Shown here piece by piece: positions 25,973 to 35,564 of a DNA stretch of 64,000 bases. Position 1 is the stretch's first letter. Every line of letters starts with the position of its first letter. The stretch covers positions 1,488,001 through 1,552,000 of the forward strand of contig NZ_CP095552.1 of assembly GCF_023078355.1 (NCBI RefSeq), given 5' to 3'. Under the pieces are notes generated by a model. The model saw only the letters and a list, made by a program, of their open reading frames with translations. It was not told where the DNA came from and ran no database searches. This DNA is from Gordonia hongkongensis (lineage in GTDB: Bacteria > Actinomycetota > Actinomycetes > Mycobacteriales > Mycobacteriaceae). A program made the translations under genes and the position numbers.

Positions 25973-27976
25973 ATGGCGCGCAAGAGCTTCCACCGTTCGC
26001 GCTACCAGCGGTACAGCGGCGGACCCGATCCGCTCGCGCCGCCGGTCGATCTGCGCGAGGCGTTGGAGACGATCGGCGACGATGTCATGGCCGGCGCGTC
26101 GCCGCAGCGGGCGCTCCGAGAGATGCTGCGTCGCGGGACACCGAACATGCGCGGACTCGACAAGTTGCGCGAGCAGATCAACCGTCGCCGGCAGGAACTG
26201 CTGAAGAAGCGCAACCTCGACGGCACCTTCGCCGAGATCCGTGAACTCCTCGACCGTGCGGTACTCGAGGAGCGCAAGCAACTCGCCCGCGATCTCGACG
26301 ACGACGCCCGCTTCGCCGAGATGCAGATCGGAAGTCTGCCGCCGTCGACCGCCCAGGCCGTCGAAGAGCTGTCGGAGTACAACTGGCGCAGTCCGCAGGC
26401 GCGTGAGGACTACGACAAGATCAAGGACCTGCTCGGCCGGGAGTTGCTCGACCAGCGCTTCGCCGGCATGAAGGAAGCGCTCGAGGGGGCGAACGAGCAG
26501 GATCGGCAACGGATCTCGGAGATGCTCGGCGACCTCAACGAGCTCCTCGCCGCGCACAACCGGGGCGAGGACACCACCGAGGCATTCGACGAGTTCATGG
26601 CCAAGCACGGTGAGTTCTTCCCGGAGAACCCGCGCAACACCGAGGAACTCATCGATTCCCTCGCCCAGCGCGCGGCCGCGGCCCAACAGTTCTACAACTC
26701 GCTGACCCCTGAGCAGCGCGCCGAGCTCGACCAGCTGGCGCAGCAGGCGTTCGGGTCGCCGGACCTCATGAACCAACTGGCGCAGATGGATTCGCAGCTC
26801 CGGGCGGCTCGACCGGGTCTGGACTGGGACGACGCGCAGTCGTTCTCCGGCGACCAGCCGATGGGACTGGGCGAGGGGGCCGCGGCACTACGCGACATCT
26901 CCGAACTCGAGGCGCTCTCCGAGCAGCTGTCACAGCAGTATGCCGGCGCGCAGATGGACGACATCGATCTCGACGCGCTCGCCCGGCAGCTCGGCGACGA
27001 CGCGGCGGTCGACGCGAGAATGCTGGCCGAGCTCGAGAAGGCGCTGTCCGAGCAAGGCTTCTTCGACCGCACCGCAGACGGTCAGCTCCGGCTGAGTCCG
27101 AAAGCGATGCGCCAGCTCGGTCAGTCGATCTTCCGCGACATCGCCGAGCAGCTGTCGGGCCGCCGGGGCGATCGCCAGACCCGCCAGACCGGACTGCTCG
27201 GCGAGCCTACCGGCGCTTCCCGGGAGTGGGAATTCGGCGACACCGACCCCTGGGACGTCACCCGGACCGTGTCGAATGCGGTGCTGCGCACCGTGTCCGA
27301 GACACACGAACCGTCGCTCGCGACGTCGGAGATGGCGCGATCGGGAGTGCGTATCGACGTCCGCGACGTCGAGGTCTCGGAGACCGAGAGCCGTACGCAG
27401 GCAGCGGTGGTCCTGCTCGTGGACACGTCCTTCTCGATGGAGATGGAGGGCCGGTGGACGCCGATGAAGCGCACCGCGATCGCCCTGAATCATCTGATCT
27501 CCACGCGCTTCCGCAGCGACGAACTCCACCTCATCGCGTTCGGAAGATACGCGCGGTCGATCGACATCGCCGAGCTCACCGGTCTGCAACCGCGGATGGA
27601 GCAGGGGACCAACCTGCATCACGCACTGTTGCTCGCCCAGCGGCACCTCCGGCGGTTCCCGAATGCGCAGCCGGTGGTCCTGGTGGTCACCGACGGAGAG
27701 CCGACCGCGCATCTCGATCCGAGTGGGGAACCGTTCTTCTTCTATCCGCCGCACCCGCAGACCATCGCGCTGACGGTTCGGGAACTCGACCATGTCGCGC
27801 GAATCGGCGCCCAGGTCACGTTCTTCCGTCTCGGCGAGGATCCCGGGCTGGCCCACTTCATGGATCAGATCGCCCGCCGGATCGGCGGACGCGTGGTGGC
27901 GCCGGACGTCGACGGTCTCGGTGCCGCCGTGGTCGGCGACTATCTGCGGGCCCGGAAGGGGCGTCGGCGCGGCTGA
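25973..27976 (+). CDS. VWA-domain protein, MoxR/chelatase partner (Rv0959-like)
   Basis: 667 residues. The N-terminal ~400 residues are helical and charged (long Glu/Arg/Gln-rich stretches, probable coiled coil). The C-terminal von Willebrand A domain shows the MIDAS motif LLVDTSFSMEMEG near residue 485, then TNLHHALLLAQ and VVTDGEPTAHL. Works with the adjacent AAA+ ATPase, probably as a metal-insertion or remodelling chaperone. ATG 25973 follows GAGGAGAAC. Confidence 0.9.
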   Translation: MARKSFHRSRYQRYSGGPDPLAPPVDLREALETIGDDVMAGASPQRALREMLRRGTPNMRGLDKLREQINRRRQELLKKRNLDGTFAEIRELLDRAVLEERKQLARDLDDDARFAEMQIGSLPPSTAQAVEELSEYNWRSPQAREDYDKIKDLLGRELLDQRFAGMKEALEGANEQDRQRISEMLGDLNELLAAHNRGEDTTEAFDEFMAKHGEFFPENPRNTEELIDSLAQRAAAAQQFYNSLTPEQRAELDQLAQQAFGSPDLMNQLAQMDSQLRAARPGLDWDDAQSFSGDQPMGLGEGAAALRDISELEALSEQLSQQYAGAQMDDIDLDALARQLGDDAAVDARMLAELEKALSEQGFFDRTADGQLRLSPKAMRQLGQSIFRDIAEQLSGRRGDRQTRQTGLLGEPTGASREWEFGDTDPWDVTRTVSNAVLRTVSETHEPSLATSEMARSGVRIDVRDVEVSETESRTQAAVVLLVDTSFSMEMEGRWTPMKRTAIALNHLISTRFRSDELHLIAFGRYARSIDIAELTGLQPRMEQGTNLHHALLLAQRHLRRFPNAQPVVLVVTDGEPTAHLDPSGEPFFFYPPHPQTIALTVRELDHVARIGAQVTFFRLGEDPGLAHFMDQIARRIGGRVVAPDVDGLGAAVVGDYLRARKGRRRG

Positions 27977-28036
27977 TCGACGCCCCGTCGATGAGCGCCG
28001 CGGCGACGTCGGCGCGAATGTGTCGGCGCGAGAATG

Positions 28037-28735
28037 TCAGACGGTCTTCGGCTTTCGGCCGGCGATGATCCAGAGCACGATGCCCACCAGTGCGAGCAGG
28101 CCGCCGAAACCGCCGCCGACAACGGCCAGCAGCACGCCGCCGACGCCGCGGAGGATGCCGGACGCGTCGATGGATGCGACGACGGCCGGCGAATCGCACT
28201 GGAACGAGTAGGTGCCGGATTCCACGACCTCGAACGAATCGAACGATTCGACCCCGGAACCGTCGAAGGTGAACTCGGTCGTCGAGTTCGTACCCGACGC
28301 CAGCGCAGCGGGACCGGTGATCTCGCAGGCGGGTACGCCGTTCGTGCTGCTGCTGCTGAACAACTGGAACTCGTCACCGGCGTCGTAGTACTGCTCGGCG
28401 GTGGGGTTGACCTCGAACGCCTTGTCGGCCACGTTCCCGATACCGGCGATCGCCATGACCACCCCGACGGTGACCGACAGGACCAGGATCAGCACACCGA
28501 GCAGGGTCAGGATCTTGCCCCACCGTCGCATCCCGGCGCGGTCCTTGCGCGGGGGAGGGGGCGGTGGATACCCGCCGTACGCGGCGGGTTGTCCGAAGCC
28601 GCCCGACGGCGCGTACCCGCTGTCCGGGTAGGGCGGCTGCTGGGGATGCGATTGGCCGTACGGCGACTGGTAACCCGAGGGCGTCGGTCCCGGTCGGCCG
28701 TCGCCGGGCTGCCCGGGATCGTAGGGCTGGCTCAT
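28037..28735 (-). CDS. Proline-rich two-helix membrane protein, unknown function
   Basis: 232 residues. N-terminal ~60 residues are Pro/Gly/Tyr-rich and end in a PPPPPP run. A first membrane helix (ILTLLGVLILVLSVTVGVVM) is followed by an extracytoplasmic region with two cysteines likely to form a disulfide, and a second helix near the C terminus (GFGGLLALVGIVLWIIAG). Monocistronic and divergent from the DUF1707 gene. No family recognised. Confidence 0.75.
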   Translation of the reverse strand: MSQPYDPGQPGDGRPGPTPSGYQSPYGQSHPQQPPYPDSGYAPSGGFGQPAAYGGYPPPPPPRKDRAGMRRWGKILTLLGVLILVLSVTVGVVMAIAGIGNVADKAFEVNPTAEQYYDAGDEFQLFSSSSTNGVPACEITGPAALASGTNSTTEFTFDGSGVESFDSFEVVESGTYSFQCDSPAVVASIDASGILRGVGGVLLAVVGGGFGGLLALVGIVLWIIAGRKPKTV

Positions 28736-28928
28736 CTTCGCCTCCGATGTACGCCGGTCGGCCGTCCCGCCCGGACTCGTTGAATTATGCCGCTCGGCCG
28801 GGTCTTTCGTCGGGCAGTTGGCCAGAGGGGTCGTCGATGCGAGGTACCGGCCCGACGACTCCTCGGGGTCGTCTCCGGGGAAAGATCAGGGTGGTCGTGC
28901 CGGACTCGGGCAACTAGGGTTTCCAGAC

Positions 28929-29567
28929 GTGACCCAACCCGGCGATTCACCGATGCCCGACGACCGGCGTGCCCGACTCCGCGCCGCGGATGCGGACCGC
29001 GAACTGGTCCACGAGATCCTCTCCGCCGCCATGGCGCACGGCAGCCTGTCCCCGGTCGAGTACGAGGAGCGGGCCGGAAAAGCGGTCCTCGCGAAGACCT
29101 TTGGTGACCTCGACGCCCTGACCGACGACCTCCCGGTGGCACAACTCGGCGTCGCGATGCCTGCGGCCAGCCTGTCTCCGGGCCCGCGGGTGACGGGCGG
29201 CAGCGCGGACACGGCCGTCCGCCACCGGTTGGCCATCATGTCCGGGAGCGAGCTGTCCGGGACGGCGGTGGTCGCCGATCAACTCACCGCCACCGCCATC
29301 ATGGGCGGGGTCGAACTGGACCTTCGCGAGGTGGAGTTCACCGCGCCGGTGCTGACGGTCCAGTGCGTGGCGATCATGGGCGGGGTCGAGATCAAGATGC
29401 CCGACGGAGTGACCGTCGAGATCGGGGGACTGGGCATCATGGGCGGATTCAGCGGCCGGTCGCGAAAGGCGTCCCGGCCCGGCGCGCCAGTGGTACGGGT
29501 GACCGGACTGGCGCTGATGGGCGGCGTCGACGTCAAGTACGTGCCCCGGGAGGAGCCCGACGACTGA
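28929..29567 (+). CDS. DUF1707 protein with repeated IMGG motifs
   Basis: 212 residues from GTG 28929; the open frame reaches back to 28818 without family similarity. DUF1707 (SHOCT-like, RLRAADADRELVHEILSAAM ... YEERAGKAVLAKTFGDLDAL) occupies the first 70 residues. The rest is a beta-helix-like region in which IMGG or LMGG recurs four times (AIMGGVELDL, AIMGGVEIKM, GIMGGFSG, ALMGGVDVKY), the LiaF-like pattern associated with envelope-stress sensing. Soluble; no membrane helix. Confidence 0.85.
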   Translation: MTQPGDSPMPDDRRARLRAADADRELVHEILSAAMAHGSLSPVEYEERAGKAVLAKTFGDLDALTDDLPVAQLGVAMPAASLSPGPRVTGGSADTAVRHRLAIMSGSELSGTAVVADQLTATAIMGGVELDLREVEFTAPVLTVQCVAIMGGVEIKMPDGVTVEIGGLGIMGGFSGRSRKASRPGAPVVRVTGLALMGGVDVKYVPREEPDD

Positions 29568-29573
29568 GGAAGT

Positions 29574-30509
29574 TCAGGCGAGCAGCAGGGCGATGATCAT
29601 GATGGTGGGTATCGACGTGAGCGTCGTGATCAGTGCCGTGTCCCGGGCGAGGATCTGGCCGCGCCGGTAACGGGTCGCGTACACCAGGACATTCTGCGCG
29701 GTCGGCAACGCCGCGATGATCACCTGCGCGAACAACGCCTCACCGGTCTGCCCGAATCCCCAACGGGCGATGGCGTAGACGGCCAGCGGCATGACGATCA
29801 TCTTCAGCACGCTTGCCAGTGCGATGTCGCGGCGGGGGCTCGCACCCTTCTTGAACACCGCGACGCCGGTGAGCGACAGGCCGAATGCCAGCAGCGCCGC
29901 CGGCACGGAGGCGTCACCGAGCATCTTCACCGGGGACATCACGGCCGCGGGCGGGCTCCAGCCGATCAGCGAGACCGACAGACCGGCGAGTCCGCCGACG
30001 ACGATCGGATTGGTGATCGGCGCGACGAGCGAGTCCCGCAGCAGCGATCTTCCCGAATCCCGGTCCAGCGCGGTGAGATCCAGCGCGAGCAACGCGATCG
30101 GTGAGTAGATCAGGATCTGGAACAGCAGCAGCGGCGCGATGAACGACGCGTCGTCGAGAACGAAGATCGCGATCGGAAGACCCAGATTGACGCTGTTGAC
30201 ATACGACGACGACAGGCCGCCGATCACGAGTTCGGGAACCGCGCGTCGAAACCACAGTTTGGCGACGACGACGTACAGCGCACCGATCAGAAACGCGCTG
30301 CCGCCCGCGATCACCAGCGTCGACGAGAAGACAACCGACAGATCGGAGGTGACCATGGAGTGGAACAGCAGCGCCGGTGTGAAGACGAAGAACACCAGGC
30401 GGGAAAGGACTTCGTGGGCGTGGTCGCCGATGACACGCGTGCGCCCGAGGAGATATCCCACCCCGACTACAATGAAGATCACCGTGAAGCCGGAGATGAC
30501 GCCAGACAC
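29574..30509 (-). CDS. AEC-family (auxin efflux carrier-like) transporter
   Basis: 311 residues, about ten membrane helices in two halves, with GFTVIFIVVGVGYLLGRTRV at the start and LSSSYVNSVNLGLPIAIFVL in the middle, both typical of AEC permeases. Bacterial members carry malate, malonate or other anions; substrate here unknown. Convergent with the DUF1707 gene, only 6 bp apart. Confidence 0.88.
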   Translation of the reverse strand: MSGVISGFTVIFIVVGVGYLLGRTRVIGDHAHEVLSRLVFFVFTPALLFHSMVTSDLSVVFSSTLVIAGGSAFLIGALYVVVAKLWFRRAVPELVIGGLSSSYVNSVNLGLPIAIFVLDDASFIAPLLLFQILIYSPIALLALDLTALDRDSGRSLLRDSLVAPITNPIVVGGLAGLSVSLIGWSPPAAVMSPVKMLGDASVPAALLAFGLSLTGVAVFKKGASPRRDIALASVLKMIVMPLAVYAIARWGFGQTGEALFAQVIIAALPTAQNVLVYATRYRRGQILARDTALITTLTSIPTIMIIALLLA

Positions 30510-30570
30510 CGGTTGAGTCTAATCGTTAGGCTGGTGAACACATCGTGTCGGATCTACATGGGGGTTGTGC

Positions 30571-31305
30571 GTGAGTTATCCACCGGGACAGGGCTCGGGC
30601 CAGGGCCAGGACGACTGGGGTACGGTGCCGAGCTCGGGGTCCTCGGGCAACTCGGGTCCCAACCTCTCCAAGGGTGACCAGGGCCAGGGTGCCGCACCCG
30701 AGTACGCGCCGACCGAGTACGGCCAGACCTACCAGCCGGGTCCGTCGTCGGACCCCTACGGCCAGAACGTCTACGGGCAGAACCCGTATGGTCAGGAGCA
30801 GTACGGCCAGAGTCCGTACGGATCGCCGGCCGGCAACCAGGGCTACGGGACGCCGAGCCAGGATCCCTACGCACAGCCGCCGGGTGGGTCCTACGGTCAG
30901 GTCAACGATCCCTACCAGGCGCCGGCGTACGGCGGCGCGTACGGGTCGCAGAACCCCTACGGCGCGGCACCCTACGGCGGCGGTTACGGATACGCGCCGC
31001 CGCAGAAGACCAACGGCAAGGCGATCGCGGCCTTGATCTGTGGCATCGTCGGCGTCGTCTCGCTGATCGCCTGCTTGTTCTTCTCGTTCTTCCTGTCGAT
31101 ACCGGTCGGCATCGCGGCCGTCGTGCTGGGGTTCATGGCGCGACGTGACATCGAACAGTCCGGTGGCACGCAGAGTGGTTCGGGGATGGGCCTGGCGGGG
31201 ATCATCACCGGCGCGCTCGCCATCGTCGGTGGCGTGGTGTGGACCGTTCTGTTCATCGTCCTGATCGTCGCCGGCGACACGAGCTCCTCCACCTACTACT
31301 ACTGA
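30571..31305 (+). CDS. DUF4190 membrane protein with Gly/Tyr/Gln-rich N terminus
   Basis: 244 residues. The N-terminal ~150 residues are low-complexity with YGQ/YG repeats. Then a DUF4190 pair of helices: AIAALICGIVGVVSLIACLF and an IITGALAIVGGVVWTVLFIV helix, with LGFMARRDIEQSGGTQSGSG between them. GTG 30571 chosen; GTG 30565 is possible. Paralogue of the next gene. Role unknown. Confidence 0.8.
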   Translation: MSYPPGQGSGQGQDDWGTVPSSGSSGNSGPNLSKGDQGQGAAPEYAPTEYGQTYQPGPSSDPYGQNVYGQNPYGQEQYGQSPYGSPAGNQGYGTPSQDPYAQPPGGSYGQVNDPYQAPAYGGAYGSQNPYGAAPYGGGYGYAPPQKTNGKAIAALICGIVGVVSLIACLFFSFFLSIPVGIAAVVLGFMARRDIEQSGGTQSGSGMGLAGIITGALAIVGGVVWTVLFIVLIVAGDTSSSTYYY

Positions 31306-31456
31306 ACGAATTTCGGGCCGATCCGGGGTCGTGTTCATCGACTCCGGCCCAGTTCGGAGCCCTTTCTCACTAAGCTGTGCGTGATGCACGGCCGGTTGGT
31401 CGTGCACGCATCTCCCCGCGTTGTCCCGCTGCGGCACAGCTTGTGAAAGGCATCCG

Positions 31457-32407
31457 ATGACCACTCCGACCGGGGGTAGCGATCCGACGGATCCGGCCCA
31501 GGCACCGCAATCCCCACCGTCCGGCCCACCTTCGGACACCTCGGCAACCGACCCGTCGCCGTGGGAACCGACCCAGAAGGCGGCGGTCCCCGACGAGGTG
31601 CCGGACTCGGTGCCGGTGACCTCGACACCCGGGACCGGACCGGATGACACGGAGATTCCCGAGTCGCACAGTCCGGCCGACGGTGTCACCCGGGTCATCC
31701 GCACCGGTGGACCGTCGAATCCGTCCGCTGCACAGCCGGTTCCGCCGCCACCCGCGCCCAGTGGCCCCGGGGACCCGGGTCCGGGTGGCCCGGCCCCGTC
31801 CGGTTACGACGCCACGCGCGTGATCTCGACGCGGTCCCCGGCGGGACCGCCACCGGGACAAGCCCCACCACCTCCCCGGCCGGGCTTCGGTCAGCAGCAG
31901 GGATACGGACAGCAGGGATACGGACAGCAGGGATACGGACAGCCGCAGGGTTACGGACCGCCGGGTCAGGGGCAACCCGGACCCGGCCGGCCGGGATATG
32001 GACCCCCGCCGGGGTACGGTCAGCCTCCGCAGGGTCCGCCCCCGGGTCGGTCCGGGCAACCGTTCGCCACGCTCGGTGATGCCCGATCCGCGGAATCGGC
32101 CTCCGCCGACTCCCGCCCCGCAGGCGGCCGGCCCGTCGACGCCGATGGCCCGTCGACCAACAAACTGGCCGTGGCCGCCCTGGCGGCCTCACTGCTGGGT
32201 CTCCTGTGCGTCGGGGTCGGCGGCATCGTCGGGCTGGTGCTCGGCATCGTCGCGCGGAGACAGATCGCGGCGTCGGGTGGCAGGCAGACCGGTGATGGGG
32301 TGGCGCTCACCGCGGTCATCATCGGGGCGTTCATCATCGTCGTGTGGGTTGCATACTGGGTGGCCATCGCGTTGACCGACCTCCGATCGCCGTGGGGCTA
32401 CCTCTGA
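31457..32407 (+). CDS. DUF4190 membrane protein, long proline-rich N terminus
   Basis: 316 residues. The first ~230 residues are disordered, rich in Pro/Gly/Gln, with an internal exact 15-bp repeat GGATACGGACAGCAG (three units, about 31911-31955). The DUF4190 core follows ([20 protein letters not shown] and [20 protein letters not shown] with [10 protein letters not shown] between). ATG 31457 is preceded by GAAAGG. The paralogue upstream suggests tandem duplication. Confidence 0.8.
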   Translation: MTTPTGGSDPTDPAQAPQSPPSGPPSDTSATDPSPWEPTQKAAVPDEVPDSVPVTSTPGTGPDDTEIPESHSPADGVTRVIRTGGPSNPSAAQPVPPPPAPSGPGDPGPGGPAPSGYDATRVISTRSPAGPPPGQAPPPPRPGFGQQQGYGQQGYGQQGYGQPQGYGPPGQGQPGPGRPGYGPPPGYGQPPQGPPPGRSGQPFATLGDARSAESASADSRPAGGRPVDADGPSTNKLAVAALAASLLGLLCVGVGGIVGLVLGIVARRQIAASGGRQTGDGVALTAVIIGAFIIVVWVAYWVAIALTDLRSPWGYL

Positions 32408-32587
32408 AGTAGGCGACCCCGGGCGCGTGCGGATCGGCCATTTTGGAATCGGGCGTCCTCGCCAGGTAGTCTGGTCGGGTTGTGTGCCGCGGCCGCGCCG
32501 GGTCGAGGGGTGCACTGATGGGGCCGATCCAGTGATGCCAGGCGTCACCACCGGCCACGCAGACCACAGTAGGAGAAGGGCTCAACC

Positions 32588-32761
32588 ATGGCTGTACCGA
32601 AGCGCCGGATGTCGCGGGCGAACACCCGTAGCCGTCGTTCGCAGTGGAAGGCGGAAAACCCCGCACTGCAAGAAGAGAAGGTGAACGGCGTCCCCGTGCG
32701 GATTCCGCGTCGCCTGGTCAAGGCGGCTCGCGCCGGTCTCATCGACCTGGATCGTCGCTAG
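32588..32761 (+). CDS. rpmF: 50S ribosomal protein L32, cysteine-free form
   Basis: 57 residues: [20 protein letters not shown] at the N terminus and [19 protein letters not shown] at the C terminus, the L32 pattern. It lacks all four zinc-binding cysteines, so it is the C-minus form. ATG follows AGGAGAAGG. A hairpin terminator at 32802 ends the unit. In M. tuberculosis rpmF stands just upstream of mprAB as I recall; here 14 kb lies between. Confidence 0.93.
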   Translation: MAVPKRRMSRANTRSRRSQWKAENPALQEEKVNGVPVRIPRRLVKAARAGLIDLDRR

Positions 32762-32801
32762 CCTCGTTCGGTCGCCGTACCGGCGCCGCACTGTCATACC
32801 G

Positions 32802-32833
32802 ATGACCGCCCCTGGCTCGCCCGGGGCGGTCAT
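32802..32833 (+). terminator. Hairpin terminator after rpmF
   Basis: ATGACCGCCCC / GGGGCGGTCAT, perfect 11-bp arms, 10-nt loop, 41 bp after the stop. Confidence 0.8.
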
Positions 32834-32879
32834 TCGCGTGCTGACCGACTGGCCTGTCCCTGGATATTGAGGTGATCTC

Positions 32880-33488
32880 GTGGTGTTCGACGTGCTCAAC
32901 TTCGCGGGTATCGCGGTGTTCGCGGCGTCGGGGGCGATGCTCGGGGTCCGCAAGGACTTCGACATGTGGGGGATCATCACCGTCGGCGTGCTCACCGGGG
33001 TCGGCGGCGGCGTATTGCGCGACGTCCTGCTGGGGATCACCCCGCCCGCGTCGATCAGCGGGTGGGGTCCCATCGTCACCGCAACTGTCGCCGGCCTCGT
33101 CGTCTTCTTCTTCCATCCCGCCTTCACGGCACTGCACCGGTCGATACTCGTGCTTGACGCATTCGGGATGGGGCTCTTCGCGGCCACGGGTGCGAGCATC
33201 GCCCTCGACGTCGGGGCGAGCCCGTTCGCCGCGACGACCGTCGGGCTCCTCACCGCGGTGGGTGGCGGCGTGCTCCGCGACATGATCTCGAACGAGATCC
33301 CGCTCCTCCTCACACCCGCCGACCTCTACGCCGTACCCGCGGTACTCGGTGCCGCCATCGTCGCGGTCGGCGGGACGTACACCTCGGCGGCGCACTGGAT
33401 CTGGCTCGTCGTCGGATCTGTCCTCGCGACCGCGCTGCGCCTGGTGAGCCTCCGGTTCGCGCTGCGGCTCCCGACCGCACGACGCTGA
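32880..33488 (+). CDS. TRIC/UPF0126-family cation channel protein
   Basis: 202 residues, seven hydrophobic segments, with the internal duplication typical of the family: VGGGVLRDVLLG near residue 45 and VGGGVLRDMISN near residue 130. Bacterial TRIC homologues form trimeric potassium-conducting channels. GTG start at 32880. Confidence 0.88.
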   Translation: MVFDVLNFAGIAVFAASGAMLGVRKDFDMWGIITVGVLTGVGGGVLRDVLLGITPPASISGWGPIVTATVAGLVVFFFHPAFTALHRSILVLDAFGMGLFAATGASIALDVGASPFAATTVGLLTAVGGGVLRDMISNEIPLLLTPADLYAVPAVLGAAIVAVGGTYTSAAHWIWLVVGSVLATALRLVSLRFALRLPTARR

Positions 33489-33494
33489 CCTTGC

Positions 33495-33552
33495 CGCAAA
33501 CCCACCCGGTCCGAGCGCGGCGGATCTACGGAAAAGGGGTGGGTTTGCGAGT
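33495..33552. repeat. Hairpin repeat flanking the DUF559 pseudogene, copy 1
   Basis: CGCAAACCCACCC (33495-33507) pairs with GGGTGGGTTTGCG (33537-33549). The stretch 33509-33552 (GAGCGCGGCGGATCTACGG and following) recurs with one or two changes at 34547-34590. It may serve as a terminator between the convergent TRIC and DUF559 genes. Confidence 0.8.
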
Positions 33553-34488
33553 CACTCGACGCCGCCGAGTCGAAGTGCCTTCTTGATCTGCGCGTAGAAG
33601 CGCGCCTTGTCGGCGAGGTCCGGCCATGTCCACCGCACGACGGTGTACCCCTGCGCGCGCAGCCTGTCCTCACGCGCCTTCTCTTCGACCACCGTCTGCC
33701 ACGCGGGCTCGTCGCCGAGGCCGCCGCTGTACTTGATCATGCCGTCGAATTCGCCTATCACCCTGTTCGCCAGCAGGAAGTCGACGCGAGCGATGAACAC
33801 GCCGTGGTCGTCGAAGATCTTGACCTGCTGTCGTGGTATCGGCAGGTCGGGGAACTCGAGCATGACTGCGCGACTGAGGGATTCGCCGATGCTCTCCGAC
33901 GATGCGTTCGCGTGTGCCAGCGCGCGGCGGAGCATCTCGACACCCTTGAATCCTCGGCACGAGTCGAGGATCTGTCTCATCTGGTCCGGATCGGCGTCAC
34001 GTCGAAGCGCGGCGTCGAGCACCGCAAGGGCCTGCCGGTTGGTTCCCACTCGCGCGACATCACATGCAGTGCGCAGATGGATGTCACCGTGACCCCGTCG
34101 ATGACGTCGATGTCCTGCGGCTTGACGGTGGCCTGATGTCTGACGATGTGCTTGGCCCGTTCCCGACTTTCGGCGACGTCACATGGACCTGCGACAGGTC
34201 GGGCCACAGCATCGGCAACCTGTGCATGGCAGCTGACGAAGCGTGACTGAAGATCCGACCGGGTCGTCCGGCCCTTGCCGCAGCGATGACGGTCAAGCGG
34301 TGCTTCTCGACTGCCTGGAGTTCGCTGACCGCGGTGAAGTCAGCCAACGCGCCTGGCCGGAGCCGCACGAGGGTCTTGTTGCCGACCAAGTGCTGCAACT
34401 GTTCATCGCTGATGTGGGTGCCGGCGGCTTCTTTGCGGAGAATCAGGCCATGCGGATCGGTGGGTAGGTCCATACGAATCAGACGCAT
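33552..34488 (-). pseudogene. DUF559-domain protein with AbiEi-like N terminus, two frameshifts
   Basis: Three reading frames in series make one ~310-residue protein. Frame 1 (34488 down to about 34165) encodes an AbiEi-like N-terminal part with HISDEQLQHLVG. Frame 2 (about 34165-34090) encodes ESRERAKHIVRHQATVKPQD and VIDGVTVTS. Frame 3 (about 34088-33552) encodes LRTACDVARVGTNRQALAVL and the DUF559 nuclease-like end (FIARVDFLLANRVIGEFDG ... VVRWTWPDL). Each join needs a one-base change. Family members are short Vsr-like endonuclease-fold proteins linked to defence or toxin-antitoxin loci. Decayed, unless the reads are wrong. Confidence 0.8.
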
Positions 34489-34514
34489 GAATGCGCCGTC
34501 CGGGCCCACCTTCC

Positions 34515-34592
34515 GACAAACCCACCCCTTCTCCGTAGACCCACCTGGTTCGAGCGCGGTGGATCTACGGAAAAGGGGTGGGTTTGCGAGTG
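34515..34592. repeat. Hairpin repeat flanking the DUF559 pseudogene, copy 2
   Basis: AAACCCACCCCTTCTCCGTAGA (34518-34539, read as two short arms) is complementary to TCTACGGAAAAGGGGTGGGT (34564-34583). The 34547-34590 stretch matches copy 1. Confidence 0.8.
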
Positions 34593-34600
34593 GGGGTGGA

Positions 34601-35371
34601 CTACTGCGCGATGTACTTGTTGACCGCGCGGTTCAGGAAGTTCGGGATGAACTTGGCGGCGTTCTGCAGGAACAGGGTCTGCGCGCCGACGGAGTAGCTG
34701 GTGCGGTGGAGCAGTTTGTCCTGACGGGTCGGGTGCACCGACTCCCAGATCTTCTCGGCGACCTGTTCGGGAGTGATCCGGATGCCCAGGGTCTTCGTCG
34801 ACTTGGCGCCGCCGGTGGCGAGGGCGGTCTTCGCCCACAGGGGCCAGATGCTGACGACGCGGATGTCGTCGTGCTCCCATTCCAGTTCGAGCGCCTCGGT
34901 CAGGCCCGCCACGAAGAACTTGGTCGCCGAGTAGACCGCGATGCCGGGCTGACCGTAGATCGCCGACGCCGATCCGATGTTCACCAGGTGCGCGCCCGGC
35001 GTCTTCTTCAGGTACGGGTATGCGGCCTGGGCGCCGAGCGCGACGCCGAGGGCGTCGATGTCGATCTGCCGCTTGATCTGGTCCGGCGTGATGTGGTCGA
35101 TCTGGCCCTCGTGGAGGATGCCGGCATTGTTGTCGAGGACGTCGAGTGTGCCGCCGGTGCGCGAGGTGAACTCGGCGAGAGCTTCGGCCCACTGCTCCGG
35201 CTCGCGGACGTCGAGGGTGCCGGTGATGAAGTCGGGATGGTCGGCCTTCACCTTCGCCAGCGCGTCGGCATCGACGTCGTAGACGCCGACTGTCCACCCG
35301 TCGCGGCCGAAACGCTCCGCGGTGGCGAGACCGATTCCGGCAGCGCCGCCGGTGATGAAGATGGAGGGCAT
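34601..35371 (-). CDS. Short-chain dehydrogenase/reductase (SDR)
   Basis: 256 residues, classical SDR: nucleotide-binding TGGAAGIG near residue 8, DNNAG at about 84, the catalytic Ser (NIGSASAIYG) and YSATK with Tyr and Lys. An extended C-terminal tail (~30 residues) follows. Substrate unknown. Divergent from the AurF-type oxygenase with a shared 193-bp promoter region, so possibly co-regulated with it. Confidence 0.93.
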   Translation of the reverse strand: MPSIFITGGAAGIGLATAERFGRDGWTVGVYDVDADALAKVKADHPDFITGTLDVREPEQWAEALAEFTSRTGGTLDVLDNNAGILHEGQIDHITPDQIKRQIDIDALGVALGAQAAYPYLKKTPGAHLVNIGSASAIYGQPGIAVYSATKFFVAGLTEALELEWEHDDIRVVSIWPLWAKTALATGGAKSTKTLGIRITPEQVAEKIWESVHPTRQDKLLHRTSYSVGAQTLFLQNAAKFIPNFLNRAVNKYIAQ

Positions 35372-35497
35372 GGAGAACTCCTTGCAACTGAACGGACGGC
35401 TTCGACGCCGCTGACCTGCGAGGACGATCCTCGGCGCTGAACTTACCGGTGAGTATATTCGTCGATTCGTTTACTCGGTCACACGGCGGTGCTATCT

Positions 35498-35515
35498 TGA
35501 CAACACGCATTGTCA
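35498..35515. promoter_or_regulatory. Palindromic operator in the SDR/AurF divergent promoter
   Basis: TGACAA-cacgca-TTGTCA, a perfect 6-bp dyad midway between the two divergent starts. A weaker GAGTA/TACTC pair lies at 35451-35476, and a further TTGTCA half-site near 35528. Probably bound by a TetR-type regulator encoded elsewhere. Confidence 0.55.
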
Positions 35516-35564
35516 TTACATCGATCATTGTCACGATCGACGACGACCGGGAAGTGAGTTCTCC

